Below are positions 17,818 to 28,542 of a stretch of DNA of 64,000 bases, in pieces. The stretch comes from an uncultured Aquimarina sp. (GTDB taxonomy: Bacteria > Bacteroidota > Bacteroidia > Flavobacteriales > Flavobacteriaceae). Position numbers and translations under genes: made by a program. Each line of letters starts with the position of its first letter. The first letter of the stretch is position 1. The notes beneath the pieces are model-generated. The model made no database searches. It was not told the origin of the DNA and saw only the letters and a list, made by a program, of their open reading frames with translations. Location of the stretch: contig CANMTP010000005.1 of assembly GCA_947500845.1 (NCBI GenBank), positions 124,001 to 188,000 on the forward strand, in the 5' to 3' direction.

Positions 17818-18153
17818 TTAACTATAATGTGTTTTAACTTTACGTAATAAGCCAATTTCTATATACTCAGAAATCTTATCAGATTTTCCAATTTTCTCGG
17901 TTTCTATTGGTATCCAACCATCGATTTTGATCATATCATTTGGGTTACTACTAAAAAACATTTCATATTCGTAGTTCATCGAACCATTTTTGGCAAAAGT
18001 ATTGTTCGTAGTATTTTTCAATTTTTCTGTTATTCTTTTTCTAACAATTTCGATTTTGGATGATAAATCCAAGGTTTCTGTATCCCTATGTACTTCAACA
18101 TCCAAAAACTCTGCGATTGACGCCATAATTACTTCATCTAAATTCATATGCAT
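17818..18153 (-). CDS. Hypothetical protein, 111 aa
   Basis: This is a soluble protein with a helical first half (DEVIMASIAEFLDVEV, then SSKIEIVRKRITEKLKN) and a strand-rich second half with DMIKIDGWIPIET. No known motif, signal peptide or membrane segment. ATG codons at positions 1 and 3 are both possible starts. It is isolated between divergent and convergent genes, with about 570 bases of spacer upstream. I do not recognise the family; composition supports a real gene. Confidence 0.55.
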   Translation of the reverse strand: MHMNLDEVIMASIAEFLDVEVHRDTETLDLSSKIEIVRKRITEKLKNTTNNTFAKNGSMNYEYEMFFSSNPNDMIKIDGWIPIETEKIGKSDKISEYIEIGLLRKVKTHYS

Positions 18154-18691
18154 AAAATTTGGTTACTATTAAATGTTTAAAAAACATAACTATTTGAATT
18201 TTGAACACTTTTTACAAAAAAGGTATTTTATCTAAAAATTAGTATTCATAAAGATTATACCCTTATTTTTTAAGCAAATCTATATATAAAGTATTAAAAA
18301 TTAAAAGTAAACCCTTTTGAAAATAGGGTATCCACAAAAATTTATGTTTTATTAAAAAATCAATTGCATAAATTATTTATTTAGTAATTCAACGTTTAAA
18401 AAATGAGTATAAAACAGAGATCAGCCCTCCCCGTTGAAAGAAAATCTTTGCATTTTGAAGTATTAATTTAGATTGAGGTCTGAATTTACATTATTGCCAT
18501 GCATATTGGTTGTTGCATTCAACTAAGTTTATATAATAGAAAATCTATCGTAACGCTGACTTATAGCAAATACCACTACTTTTTAAGTTTAAAGGATACT
18601 ATGTTAAAAAAAATAATGAAATAAACCTATATTCATTACTTCTTAAAGCCAAATTATATATTTACCATGCATAAATCGTATTGAAATGCAC
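18154..18691. other. 540-bp AT-rich spacer without a recognisable gene
   Basis: The spacer separates two divergent genes. I saw no convincing frame, RNA fold or repeat in it. Its right end holds the probable promoter of the DUF4202 gene. Confidence 0.5.
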
Positions 18692-18699
18692 TAACTTTG
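18692..18699 (+). promoter_or_regulatory. -7 box of the DUF4202 gene
   Basis: TAACTTTG is an exact match to the Bacteroidetes -7 consensus TAnnTTTG and lies 25 bases before the ATG. A -33 TTG at the usual distance is not obvious. Confidence 0.45.
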
Positions 18700-18724
18700 T
18701 TAGTATACCAAATCATTTACTTTT

Positions 18725-19309
18725 ATGCCAACTCATAAATTATCTGAAGCCTATTCGTTGTTTGATAAAGCAAACGCACAAGATCCAAATACAGAAGAAG
18801 TACACGGATCACTTGTACCCAAGGAATTAATTTACGGGCAACGAATGACACAGATTTTAGAAAAGTTTGAACCAAAAGCTTCAGAATCATTAAAATTAGC
18901 AGCCCGATCTCAACACATTTGCCGTTGGGAGATTCCCAGAGATAACTATCCAATGGATAGAGTGGGATATCTTAAATGGAGAGAAGAGCTTAAAAAATTT
19001 CATGCAATAAAAGCTTCAAAAATTCTTCAAGAAGTGGGTTATGAGTCTGAAGTGATCAATAGAGTTACTTTTTTACTTCAGAAAAAAAAATTAAAAAAAG
19101 ATGAAGAGACACAAACACTCGAAGACGTAATATGCCTGGTTTTTCTTAAATATTACTTTGAAGAATTTTCAGAAAAACATACCGATGAAAAAGTTATTGA
19201 TATTTTGCAAAAAACCTGGCGCAAAATGTCAGAAAAGGGTCATAAAGCTGCCCTAGAACTTTCGTATTCTAAAAAAGTATTAGATTTGGTTCAACGAGCT
19301 TTATCATAA
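18725..19309 (+). CDS. DUF4202 domain-containing protein
   Basis: The 194-residue cytoplasmic protein matches the DUF4202 family throughout: an all-helical protein with EVHGSLVPKELIYGQRMT near residues 25-42, RSQHICRWEIPRDNYPM near 62-78, and a TLEDVICLVFLKYYFEEF block near 130-147. The conserved His, Glu and Asp residues in HICRWE and LEDV recall metal-dependent HD-type phosphohydrolases, but that is only a guess from the pattern. A probable -7 box lies just upstream. Neighbours give no hint. The downstream spacer to 19536 holds nothing I recognise. Confidence 0.85.
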   Translation: MPTHKLSEAYSLFDKANAQDPNTEEVHGSLVPKELIYGQRMTQILEKFEPKASESLKLAARSQHICRWEIPRDNYPMDRVGYLKWREELKKFHAIKASKILQEVGYESEVINRVTFLLQKKKLKKDEETQTLEDVICLVFLKYYFEEFSEKHTDEKVIDILQKTWRKMSEKGHKAALELSYSKKVLDLVQRALS

Positions 19310-19536
19310 TATGATTGAAAAAACAAAATCTTCAGGTCATCAAACTTTTGGACACCTAAGTTAAATCCATTATTTTGTAAGTGATGCTATGGGCAGATTC
19401 AACGAAGAAGTTTAGGCTCTAATTTACTAATAAATTGATTTGCGAATTACATTTTTTTTGAACTACTATTTATCGACACTATCCAAGGTGAAGAAACCAG
19501 AGTAATGCTAAATCATACGATGCCAAAAACCAGGTT

Positions 19537-20409
19537 TTAAACGTTATTTACTTTTTTTTTTATAACCTCATTACGATAGTAATCAATAATTCCATCAATA
19601 GGTCTTCTAACAATGTTTCCTACTGTTAAATGGTAAGGCCACACGGCGGCTCTAATGATATCCTCACTAAAATGAGCTATAGATCCAATAAAGTGAATAG
19701 GTACATTTTGTGCTTCTGGAAAGCATAATACTCGATTCTCAACAAATTCCTGAATTCCTTCGGTTACAATTTTATAAAAGTATCCGTTACGCTCACTGGT
19801 AAAAATAAACTCTGCAAAGGTAGCCAGATATGTATTTGGATTATCCTTTTTATATAAATTCTCTTTTATCGCATCTGAAGAAAGATCAAAACGCTTCTCA
19901 AACTCTGAAGCAACCTCTGGAGGCATTCTCTTATAGTAATAATCTCGAATCAATCTTTTTCCGAAATAATTTCCGCTAGCCTCGTCCATGAGGATATATC
20001 CCAGAGAATCTACTGACATATGAATATCATCCCCGTCAAAATAACAACTATTAGAACCGGTACCTAAAATACAAACAATACCCGGTTCGGTCGTAGCCGC
20101 ATAAACTGCCGCCACCATATCCTCTTTAACTATAACTTCGGTTGCATTTACAAAAAAATCTTGTAATACCTTTTTGAGCATCGCCGCAGGCTTTTTAGTG
20201 CCACAACCCGCCCCATAGAAATTAACTTTATCAATTTTCTCTCGATAAGAGGTTAATTCGTCGTTGGTTCTAATTCTTTCTTCAAGTAAAGATTTTTCAA
20301 ACACAGCAGGATTTAAGCCTTCTGTACGGGTTTTAAAAACGATTTCTCCAGACTCGTCAAGAAGAATCCAATCGCATTTAGTAGAACCTCCGTCGGTTAA
20401 TAAGATCAT
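19537..20409 (-). CDS. BadF/BadG-type sugar kinase, N-acetylglucosamine kinase-like
   Basis: This is an ASKHA-fold kinase: phosphate-1 motif LLTDGGSTKCDWIL at residues 3-16, IVCILGTGSNSCYFDG near 110-125 (phosphate 2), and YILMDEASGNYFGKRLI near 138-154. Proteins of this type in Bacteroidetes are annotated as N-acetylglucosamine kinase. It is 290 residues, normal length. It follows gap and pfkA on the same strand, separated by 159 bases containing an inverted repeat, and lies near the maltodextrin locus. A role in phosphorylating free glucose or GlcNAc is therefore plausible, but the specificity cannot be read from sequence. Confidence 0.82.
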   Translation of the reverse strand: MILLTDGGSTKCDWILLDESGEIVFKTRTEGLNPAVFEKSLLEERIRTNDELTSYREKIDKVNFYGAGCGTKKPAAMLKKVLQDFFVNATEVIVKEDMVAAVYAATTEPGIVCILGTGSNSCYFDGDDIHMSVDSLGYILMDEASGNYFGKRLIRDYYYKRMPPEVASEFEKRFDLSSDAIKENLYKKDNPNTYLATFAEFIFTSERNGYFYKIVTEGIQEFVENRVLCFPEAQNVPIHFIGSIAHFSEDIIRAAVWPYHLTVGNIVRRPIDGIIDYYRNEVIKKKVNNV

Positions 20410-20475
20410 TTCAAAGTTTGTTTGTTATTAGCAAAGAGAAAAATAGTATTCAAAAACTAAATAAATTGTCAAATG

Positions 20476-20528
20476 GAGCGTAGTCGACATGTATTTGTAG
20501 CTGTGATAAATATCTCTCGACTACGCTC
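20476..20528. repeat. Inverted repeat with GAGCGTAGTCGA arms
   Basis: The arms at 20476-20487 and 20517-20528 are exact 12-bp complements around 29 bases, in the spacer between gap and the NagK-like gene. The TCGACTACGCTC word is a short dispersed repeat I associate with flavobacterial genomes. It could act as a terminator or processing hairpin after gap, although no T tract follows. Confidence 0.6.
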
Positions 20529-20568
20529 TATAAGACAGTAAATTAAATCATATAATAATAAAAGATTT

Positions 20569-21573
<1,005 letters not shown>

Positions 21574-21618
21574 TCAAAATTTAGTTATTTAATTTAAAAT
21601 GTGATTATATACATAAAA

Positions 21619-22614
21619 TCATACCGAAGTTATATCGGCAACTTTTATTAATACATCATGTTTATGTAATCGTTTATCCAATGCTTCTTTAAGCGGAACA
21701 ATTGTTACGCTCTTATGTACTATACCAATCATTACTTCACTTTTACCTTCTAACAAAGCCTCTACTGCACCTACGCCAAGTTTACTGGCTAGTACTCTAT
21801 CATAACAGCTTGGTGCCCCTCCTCTTTGAATGTGCCCCAAAACCGACACTCGTACTTCATAATCGTCAAGATGCTCCTCGACATACTCTCCTAATTCAAA
21901 AATATTCTTTCCTGACTTATCCCCTTCTGCTACAACTATAATACTTGACGTTTTTCCGGTTTTCTTACTTTTTCTAAGCGATTCTATAAGTCTATCAACT
22001 CCCATGTCTTCTTCAGGAATTAAAATCTCTTCGGCTCCTGCTCCTATACCTGCATTTAGGGCTATATCCCCGGCATCACGCCCCATTACCTCTATTAGAA
22101 ATAATCGATTATGAGAGCTTGCAGTATCGCGTATTTTATCTATTGCTTCGACTACTGTATTTAGAGCAGTATCGTAGCCTATGGTGTAATCTGTACCATT
22201 AATATCATTATCGATGGTACCTGGGATACCGACTACAGGAAAATTGAATTCTTCTGATAGCTTTAGCGCTCCTGTAAAACTACCATCTCCTCCAATTACT
22301 ACAAGAGCATCTATACTGTTTTTAACTAAATTAGCATGAGCTTTTTTTCTTCCTTCTTTGGACCGAAATTCTTTTGAACGGGCTGATTTAAGAAACGTCC
22401 CTCCCTTATTGATAATATTACGTACAGAGCGAGCATTTAGCTCTTCAATTTCGTTGTGTATTAAGCCTTCGTAGCCTTTAAATACACCAAAACATTTCAC
22501 GTTATAATAACTACATGCACGAACTACTGCCCGGATCGCAGCATTCATTCCCGGAGCGTCTCCTCCTGAGGTTAATACCGCTATATTTTGTACTTTTTTT
22601 GTCATTGCAGCCAA
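21619..22614 (-). CDS. pfkA: ATP-dependent 6-phosphofructokinase
   Basis: The committing step of glycolysis, fructose 6-phosphate to fructose 1,6-bisphosphate. Motifs are LTSGGDAPGMNAAIRA (near 14-29), VIGGDGSFTGA and GIPGTIDNDINGTDYTIGYDTA with the catalytic Asp. The GGDGS form (not GGDDT) indicates ATP rather than pyrophosphate as donor. Full length at 331 residues; homologues suggest the ATG at codon 4 (MTKK) may be the true start. It begins the pfkA-gap unit. A LacI-type palindrome about 45-58 bases upstream suggests that it shares control with the neighbouring starch locus. Confidence 0.96.
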   Translation of the reverse strand: MAAMTKKVQNIAVLTSGGDAPGMNAAIRAVVRACSYYNVKCFGVFKGYEGLIHNEIEELNARSVRNIINKGGTFLKSARSKEFRSKEGRKKAHANLVKNSIDALVVIGGDGSFTGALKLSEEFNFPVVGIPGTIDNDINGTDYTIGYDTALNTVVEAIDKIRDTASSHNRLFLIEVMGRDAGDIALNAGIGAGAEEILIPEEDMGVDRLIESLRKSKKTGKTSSIIVVAEGDKSGKNIFELGEYVEEHLDDYEVRVSVLGHIQRGGAPSCYDRVLASKLGVGAVEALLEGKSEVMIGIVHKSVTIVPLKEALDKRLHKHDVLIKVADITSV

Positions 22615-22655
22615 ATCTATCGTTATTGATAGTAATAACCTAATTTGATGAAAAA

Positions 22656-22670
22656 CTAAAACGTTTTCGG
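22656..22670. promoter_or_regulatory. LacI-type operator candidate before pfkA
   Basis: AAAACGTTTT (22658-22667) is a perfect 10-bp palindrome in the wider CTAAAACGTTTTCGG. It shares AACGTTTTCG with the operator-like site before susC at 32100-32115. The central CG is typical of LacI/PurR-family operators. It lies in the pfkA upstream region. Confidence 0.55.
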
Positions 22671-22802
22671 TTGATAAATTTGGTAATTACGGACAAAAAA
22701 GCATTTATTTTAACATATTTTCATTGATTTCGTTAAGATTAGATCAATATCTTAAAGTAACCCTTTTTATATTTTTATACTCCCAAAAATTGCTTAAAAA
22801 AC

Positions 22803-22833
22803 AAAAACGACCCATTTTTATAAGTCGCTTTTT
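22803..22833 (-). terminator. Hairpin after the maltodextrin operon
   Basis: AAAAACGAC and GTCGCTTTT pair with one mismatch around a loop. The minus strand runs into Ts. It lies 24 bases after the stop of the last GH13 gene and likely ends the lacI-to-amylase operon. Confidence 0.55.
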
Positions 22834-22856
22834 TACATTAATGCTTTGTTTTTTAA

Positions 22857-24251
22857 TTATTCTTTAATCAAAATTTTGTACTCCCAAGCTCCAAGACTTT
22901 TTGCGTCTTCTGATTTCTCTTCAATTAATTCGCCTGATAAGTGATCTTTATACTTTCCTTCATAATCTGCTGAAAACTTAATCAATTCGTTAGTCATGTT
23001 TGCCACAAAAATCACTTCGTTTCCTTCTTTCTCTCGTTTGAAAGCCAAAATTTTATCATCATGTGAAGTTTTAATACGGGCATACGATGCTGCATTCTTA
23101 CCACCATGAAGAGCAGGATTGTTATTTTTAAGTTTACCTAATTTTTCATACAAAGGAAAAAACTTTCCTTTCTTTTTGATAATGGTGTCTTTTTCAAAAA
23201 ACAACAGTCTTTTATTCATATCATATTCTTGTCCAGAATAAATCAATGGCATCCCAGGTGTCACATACGAGAGTGCAGCGAACATTTCCCTGGCATCACC
23301 CATTCTTTCTCCAACGGTACCATTCCATGAATTCTCGTCATGATTAGAAGTAAAATTCATGAGAATATCGTCTTTGGCATACATGGTATCAATTTGCTTC
23401 ATTCTTTTATCCCATTCTTCTACATTGGCTTTTCCCTGAGCTATATCGTTCATTTTATGGTGTGTATCCCAACTGTACCCCATATCAAAAGCATTTTTCA
23501 ACAACTCTGGTTCCCAACCTTCGGCTAACATAATCACTGGTTTTATCTTCTCAATCTCTTCAACAGTATTCTCCCAAAAATCTACTGGTACCATTCCCGC
23601 AACATCACAACGGAAACCATCTACTCCTTCTTCTTTTACCCAATAGATCATATCCTGTCTCATCTGCTTACGCATTTCTTGATTATCATAATTAAGATCT
23701 GCCACATCTGTCCAATCTGTGCCAACAGTATGGGTTATGTTTCCTTCTTTATCTTTAGTATAATATTCTGGATGCTCCTTCAACCATACATGATCCCACC
23801 CTGTATGATTTGCTACCCAATCCAAGATTACATAGATCCCATGGTCATGTGCAGTTTTTACTAATTCCCTAAAATCTTCTATAGTTCCAAACTCAGGGTT
23901 TACTTTGGTGTAATCAGATACCGCATAGTAACTTCCTAACGACCCTTTACTTTTAGTTGTTGAAATAGGATAAATTGGCATTAACCAAAGAATTTTAACC
24001 CCTAGTTGTTTAAGAACAGGAATATCTTTTGTAAATGCTTTAAAAGATCCTTCTTCAGAATATTGACGAATATTTGCTTCATAGATCACCGCACTTTCCA
24101 TCGCAGCGTCACTTACAGGAGGAAGCGCGTTATTCGTTTCTTTTTGAATCTCGGTTTGTACTGTACCTACGTTTTCTTCTTTTTGTACTTTTCCACAGGA
24201 AAATATAATCCCTATGGTTAGCATGCTTAAAATTATCTTTCTCATGATCAT
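22857..24251 (-). CDS. GH13 alpha-amylase-family lipoprotein
   Basis: A lipoprotein signal (Cys in IIFSCGK, about residue 19) precedes a GH13 (beta/alpha)8 barrel. Conserved regions: DWVANHTGWDH (region I), nucleophile Asp216 in GFRCDVA, acid/base Glu244 in LAEGWE, and Asp305 in TSNHDENS. At 464 residues it has a short C-terminal beta domain. The residues after the Cys (GKVQKEE) are not the acidic run of surface-exported lipoproteins, so a periplasm-facing enzyme trimming maltodextrins is likely. It is the last gene of the minus-strand operon, 23 bases after the SusA-like gene. Two possible ATGs, codons 1 and 3, give nearly the same protein. Confidence 0.92.
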   Translation of the reverse strand: MIMRKIILSMLTIGIIFSCGKVQKEENVGTVQTEIQKETNNALPPVSDAAMESAVIYEANIRQYSEEGSFKAFTKDIPVLKQLGVKILWLMPIYPISTTKSKGSLGSYYAVSDYTKVNPEFGTIEDFRELVKTAHDHGIYVILDWVANHTGWDHVWLKEHPEYYTKDKEGNITHTVGTDWTDVADLNYDNQEMRKQMRQDMIYWVKEEGVDGFRCDVAGMVPVDFWENTVEEIEKIKPVIMLAEGWEPELLKNAFDMGYSWDTHHKMNDIAQGKANVEEWDKRMKQIDTMYAKDDILMNFTSNHDENSWNGTVGERMGDAREMFAALSYVTPGMPLIYSGQEYDMNKRLLFFEKDTIIKKKGKFFPLYEKLGKLKNNNPALHGGKNAASYARIKTSHDDKILAFKREKEGNEVIFVANMTNELIKFSADYEGKYKDHLSGELIEEKSEDAKSLGAWEYKILIKE

Positions 24252-24274
24252 AAAAATGTTTTGTGGTTATTAGT

Positions 24275-26131
24275 TTATTTTAATTCGAGTATCATCGAAG
24301 TTTTTGCCTTAATGGTAAATTCTTCTGTAACATCTACATTAGAATCGGTAATAATATCGGTGCCTGTTTTAAAATTTTTGAGTCCTTCTTTGAAACGAGC
24401 AACATCAATTTTTTGATCTTTGCTATTATTATTAATAATCACCATTATACTTTTTTCCTCATTAGATCTAAAGTATACATATACATTATCAAATGGAATA
24501 AATTGCAAAAGTTTTCCAGTATGAATCACTGAAGTGTTTTTTCTCCAGTTCAACACTTTTTTGGTAAAAGAATGAAATGCTTCCTGATCATTGGTTCTTC
24601 CGTTTTTGATATTTGATGGCAAGAATGCGTTTTGTGCGTCTGCTGACCATCCACCGGGAAAATCTCTTCGAATATCACCATCTCCTTTTTTATTGCGATT
24701 TCCCAGCATTCCTATTTCATCACCATAATAAATTTGTGGAATCCCTCGAGTGGTAAAAATCAAGGTCATTGCCATCTTATACTTATCTATATCTCCCTGA
24801 TATATTTCGTTAATACGATTAGTATCGTGATTCCCGGGAAACACTAAAATATTATTGATATTTGGATATAGAAAATCGTTAGTAAAATTATTGTAAGCTT
24901 TGATCATTCCATTATCCCAAGTGTCTTCATCCTCATTAAAAATAACAGTTAAGGCATCATGTAATGTAAAATCCATGACAGAAGGTAAATGAGCATTAAA
25001 ATTATCAATTGCCCCTATTTTACTATCCTTTTGCCAGTAGGCCATTTGAGCCTGGTCGTGCATCCATACCTCTCCTACAATATTAAAATTAGGATATTCA
25101 TCCATAATCGCTTTAGTCCATTTTGCAATTCCTTCCTTATCATTATACGAATAGGTATCTACTCGCAAGCCATCTAGATCTGCATATTCTATCCACCAAA
25201 TGGCATTTTGAGTGATGTAATTAAGAAGTAAGGGATTGCTTTGATTCATATCGGGCATAGTAGTATCAAACCAGCCATTCATACATCCCTTTGCATCTGC
25301 TTTTGAAGCATTGATATCAAACTGGGTAGTCATGCGATAATTACTCCTTCTAAATCCTTCGGGCCACTGATGTATCCAATCTTTGGTAGGTAGATCTTTA
25401 ATCATCCAATGTTTAGAGCCCCAATGGTTGGTTACGTAGTCCATGATCAATTTCATCTCCAACTTATGCATTTCTGAAGCCAGGCGCCTGTAATCCTCGT
25501 TGGTGCCATACCTCGGATCTATTTTATACAGGTCGCTCTGGGCATAGGTATGATAAGAATAGACAGGTTCGTTATCCTCGAGCAAAGGGGTACTCCACAA
25601 TGTTGTAGCTCCAAGATCTTTAAGATAATCCAGGTGATTTATTACACCTTGTATATCGCCTCCGTGGCGACCTCCGGGATTTGATCGATCGGCTTTCTCA
25701 ACTGTATTGGGGTGTGAATCATTTTTTGGATTTCCGTTCGCAAATCGATCTGGCATAATAAGATAGATCACATCGCTGCTATCAAAACCTTTTCGATTTG
25801 CAGAGTTTTCTTTCCTTACCTTAAACTCATAAGGCTGCGAGAATACTACTTTTTCGTTTTCTGTAAAATCTATTGAAATGGTTCCTGGTTTTATTTCCTT
25901 AGTGTCTAGGGTTATAAAAATATAGTTTGGATTTTCAGTTTTTGTAACATCCTTAATAACCACACCCTCAATTTGAACATCGAATTTAGAGATATCTTTA
26001 CCGTAACACATTAACTGAAATTGGTGGTTATGCATACCACTCCACCAAAACGGAGGTTCAACTTTTTCTATTTGAGCATTTGTCAACCCTATGAAAAAGC
26101 AAGACATCAATACAATTAGTTTACTTTTCAT
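24275..26131 (-). CDS. GH13 cyclomaltodextrinase/neopullulanase, SusA-like
   Basis: The signal peptide ends near residue 19 (TNAQ), so it is periplasmic. An N-terminal cyclomaltodextrinase domain (IEKVEPPFWWSGM near 20-32) precedes the GH13 barrel. Catalytic residues are Asp near 325 in GLRVDTYS, Glu near 354 in VGEVWMH, and Asp near 433 in PGNHDTNR. At 618 residues this matches the SusA/neopullulanase group, which hydrolyses imported maltodextrins, cyclodextrins or pullulan fragments. It follows the GH65 gene by 98 bases that contain a hairpin, so its expression may differ from that of the genes before it. Confidence 0.94.
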   Translation of the reverse strand: MKSKLIVLMSCFFIGLTNAQIEKVEPPFWWSGMHNHQFQLMCYGKDISKFDVQIEGVVIKDVTKTENPNYIFITLDTKEIKPGTISIDFTENEKVVFSQPYEFKVRKENSANRKGFDSSDVIYLIMPDRFANGNPKNDSHPNTVEKADRSNPGGRHGGDIQGVINHLDYLKDLGATTLWSTPLLEDNEPVYSYHTYAQSDLYKIDPRYGTNEDYRRLASEMHKLEMKLIMDYVTNHWGSKHWMIKDLPTKDWIHQWPEGFRRSNYRMTTQFDINASKADAKGCMNGWFDTTMPDMNQSNPLLLNYITQNAIWWIEYADLDGLRVDTYSYNDKEGIAKWTKAIMDEYPNFNIVGEVWMHDQAQMAYWQKDSKIGAIDNFNAHLPSVMDFTLHDALTVIFNEDEDTWDNGMIKAYNNFTNDFLYPNINNILVFPGNHDTNRINEIYQGDIDKYKMAMTLIFTTRGIPQIYYGDEIGMLGNRNKKGDGDIRRDFPGGWSADAQNAFLPSNIKNGRTNDQEAFHSFTKKVLNWRKNTSVIHTGKLLQFIPFDNVYVYFRSNEEKSIMVIINNNSKDQKIDVARFKEGLKNFKTGTDIITDSNVDVTEEFTIKAKTSMILELK

Positions 26132-26172
26132 CTATTTTAAATTTTATATTTGTGTGATTATATCTAGAAACA

Positions 26173-26204
26173 AACACCCCAAAAACAAGGGCTCTTGGGG
26201 TGTT
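26173..26204. terminator. Strong intercistronic hairpin between GH65 and SusA-like genes
   Basis: AACACCCCAA and TTGGGGTGTT form a 10-bp stem around 12 bases. The minus strand after it has only a weak T run. It may be a partial terminator or an mRNA processing/stability hairpin setting relative expression inside the operon. Confidence 0.5.
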
Positions 26205-26229
26205 CTTTATTAATTAAATCATAATTTAT

Positions 26230-28536
26230 TTATACTGTGATTAGACTATCTGGAGAGATATTAAACTCTTTTCCATCTACATAAATAATCAACTCCTGAT
26301 CACCTTCTAGATTGAAAGAAGTACCTTCCTGAGAAACACTAACTTTTAAAATTTGATTTCTAAAGTTCACATTAAAAGTATATCCTTTCCACTCTTTTGG
26401 AATTTTGGGTGTAAATGCTAATCTGCCATTTATAATTCTAAGACCTCCAAATCCTTCTACGATACTCATCCAGGTACCGGCCATACTGGTGATATGCAAT
26501 CCCTCTTCTACTTCTTTGTTATAATCATCAAGATCTAATCTAGAAGTTCTTAAATAAAAAGAGTATGCCTGATCCATTCTATCTAGAGCAGCGGCTTGAA
26601 TGCTATGAACACAAGGAGAAAGTGAAGATTCATGTACTGTAAATGGTTCATAAAAATCAAAATGACGTGCAAGTTCTTCTTTTGTAAAGTGGTCTTCAAA
26701 CATGTAAAAACCTTGCAAAGTGTCTGCTTGTTTAATATAGGGCGAACGTAAAATACGATCCCAGCTCCACTTTTGATTGATTGGCCGTTGTGATTTATCT
26801 AAATCTGCAACAGTAATCAATTCTTTATCTAAAAACCCATCTTGCTGTAAATATACCTGATGCTTTTCTGAATATGGAAAATACATTTTCTCGGCCACCT
26901 CTAACATTGCATCAATTTCTTTTTGAGTCAGGTTAGTTTTTTTTATGATTCTTCTATAATCATTGGTGTATTCAGCCTTTACTTTTTCGATATTTTCAAC
27001 ACAATATTCGATACACCATTTGGCCAAGTAATTAGTATACCAATTATTATTTACATTATTTTCATATTCATTAGGGCCTGTAACTCCAAGAATTACATAT
27101 TTATCCTTATTTGTGGAGAAAGTAGCCCTTTGGTGCCAAAAACGTGCAACACCGATCATTACCTCCAGACCTTTTTCTGGAATATAGCTATAATCGCCGG
27201 TATAACGATGATAATTGTAGATCGCGAAAGTCATTGCGCCATTACGATGTATCTCTTCAAATGTGATCTCCCATTCGTTATGACACTCTTCACCATTCAT
27301 GGTTACCATAGGATATAATGCGGCTCCATTGGTAAAGCCAAGTTTTTCTGCATTCTCAATTGCTTTTTCAAGATGTTGATAGCGATACGTTAGCAGGTTG
27401 CGGGCTACTTCCTGATCTTTGGTGGCCATATAAAATGGAATACAATATGCCTCTGTATCCCAATACGTACTACCGCCATACTTCTCTCCTGTAAATCCTT
27501 TAGGGCCTATATTTAATCTAGCATCTTTACCAAGATAAGTTTGATTTAACTGAAAGATATTAAATCGTATTCCTTGTTGAGCTTTTACATCTCCTTCAAT
27601 AACGATATCTGCCATTTCCCAGATTTTGGACCATGCTTGTTTCTGAAGCTCCAACAATGTATTAAACCCTGACTCTGATGCTTGCTTAAGTACAGTTGTA
27701 CTAGCCGTTACCAAATCATCTTCTTTATGGTTTAGAGATACAGTATATCCTCCAAACTTAACTAAGGCAGCTGTTTTTGCCTTAGGAACGTGAACTTCAT
27801 AATTTAATTTAACAGATGTCTCTCTTGTTTCCACCTTTGGGTATACTTCTTCCTTATCACCATCAATAAAAACCTGGTTTAACATTCCCGTACATACATG
27901 AAACTCAGTTTTCATGGTTTTTGACAAAATATAAGCTGAATTACGTTTATGTGATACTTCATAAGTATCCCAAAATTTGTCATCCCAATTCGTATCTTCA
28001 TTAGTGATACCAGAATCTAGATACGGCGTGAATACTATCTCTGCATCATGATTTAAAGGGGTCACTTCGTACTTAATTGCTCCTACTTCGTCAAGATCCA
28101 GGCTCAAGAATCGGGTTGATTTGACGAACAATTCAATTCCATTTAGCATGACAATAGTAAAAGAACGTTGATACCAACCCTCTTTCATGTTCAGTTCTCT
28201 TCTGAAATTAGATACAGCTTTAGATCTGTATAGATCTAATTTTTCACCGTTTACCTCTACATTTATACCAATCCAATTAGGAGCATTAAGTACTTTTGCA
28301 AAATACTCTGGATATCCGTTCTTCCACCAACCTACTTTAGTTTTATCAGGATAATAAACTCCTGCAATATAACTTCCCTGAAAAGTGGGACCAGAATATG
28401 TCTCTTCAAAATTAGCTCTTTGCCCCATTGCTCCGTTACCTATACTAAAAAGGCTCTCTGAGGACTTAACTCTATCAACATCAAATCCCTCTTCAATAAT
28501 CGACCAGTTATCTGGTTTTATATAATCCTGATTCAT
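26230..28536 (-). CDS. GH65 family disaccharide phosphorylase, probably maltose phosphorylase
   Basis: GH65 phosphorylases split maltose (or kojibiose, trehalose, nigerose) with phosphate to beta-glucose 1-phosphate plus glucose. The sequence has the N-terminal beta-sandwich (ESLFSIGNGAMGQRANFEE near 26-44), the barrel motif YWDTEAYCIPFY near 359-370, and VTGPNEYENNVNNNWYTN with the catalytic Glu near residue 487. There is no signal peptide, so it is cytoplasmic. Full length at 768 residues. It ends 7 bases after pgmB and is flanked by amylases, which favours maltose as substrate. Kojibiose or trehalose cannot be excluded from sequence alone. Confidence 0.92.
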   Translation of the reverse strand: MNQDYIKPDNWSIIEEGFDVDRVKSSESLFSIGNGAMGQRANFEETYSGPTFQGSYIAGVYYPDKTKVGWWKNGYPEYFAKVLNAPNWIGINVEVNGEKLDLYRSKAVSNFRRELNMKEGWYQRSFTIVMLNGIELFVKSTRFLSLDLDEVGAIKYEVTPLNHDAEIVFTPYLDSGITNEDTNWDDKFWDTYEVSHKRNSAYILSKTMKTEFHVCTGMLNQVFIDGDKEEVYPKVETRETSVKLNYEVHVPKAKTAALVKFGGYTVSLNHKEDDLVTASTTVLKQASESGFNTLLELQKQAWSKIWEMADIVIEGDVKAQQGIRFNIFQLNQTYLGKDARLNIGPKGFTGEKYGGSTYWDTEAYCIPFYMATKDQEVARNLLTYRYQHLEKAIENAEKLGFTNGAALYPMVTMNGEECHNEWEITFEEIHRNGAMTFAIYNYHRYTGDYSYIPEKGLEVMIGVARFWHQRATFSTNKDKYVILGVTGPNEYENNVNNNWYTNYLAKWCIEYCVENIEKVKAEYTNDYRRIIKKTNLTQKEIDAMLEVAEKMYFPYSEKHQVYLQQDGFLDKELITVADLDKSQRPINQKWSWDRILRSPYIKQADTLQGFYMFEDHFTKEELARHFDFYEPFTVHESSLSPCVHSIQAAALDRMDQAYSFYLRTSRLDLDDYNKEVEEGLHITSMAGTWMSIVEGFGGLRIINGRLAFTPKIPKEWKGYTFNVNFRNQILKVSVSQEGTSFNLEGDQELIIYVDGKEFNISPDSLITV

Positions 28537-28542
28537 CTTCTT

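Noticed and set aside
26923..27318. 131-codon plus-strand frame opposite the GH65 gene
   Set aside because: It is antisense to conserved catalytic sequence and has an Ile- and Phe-rich composition typical of antisense AT-rich DNA.
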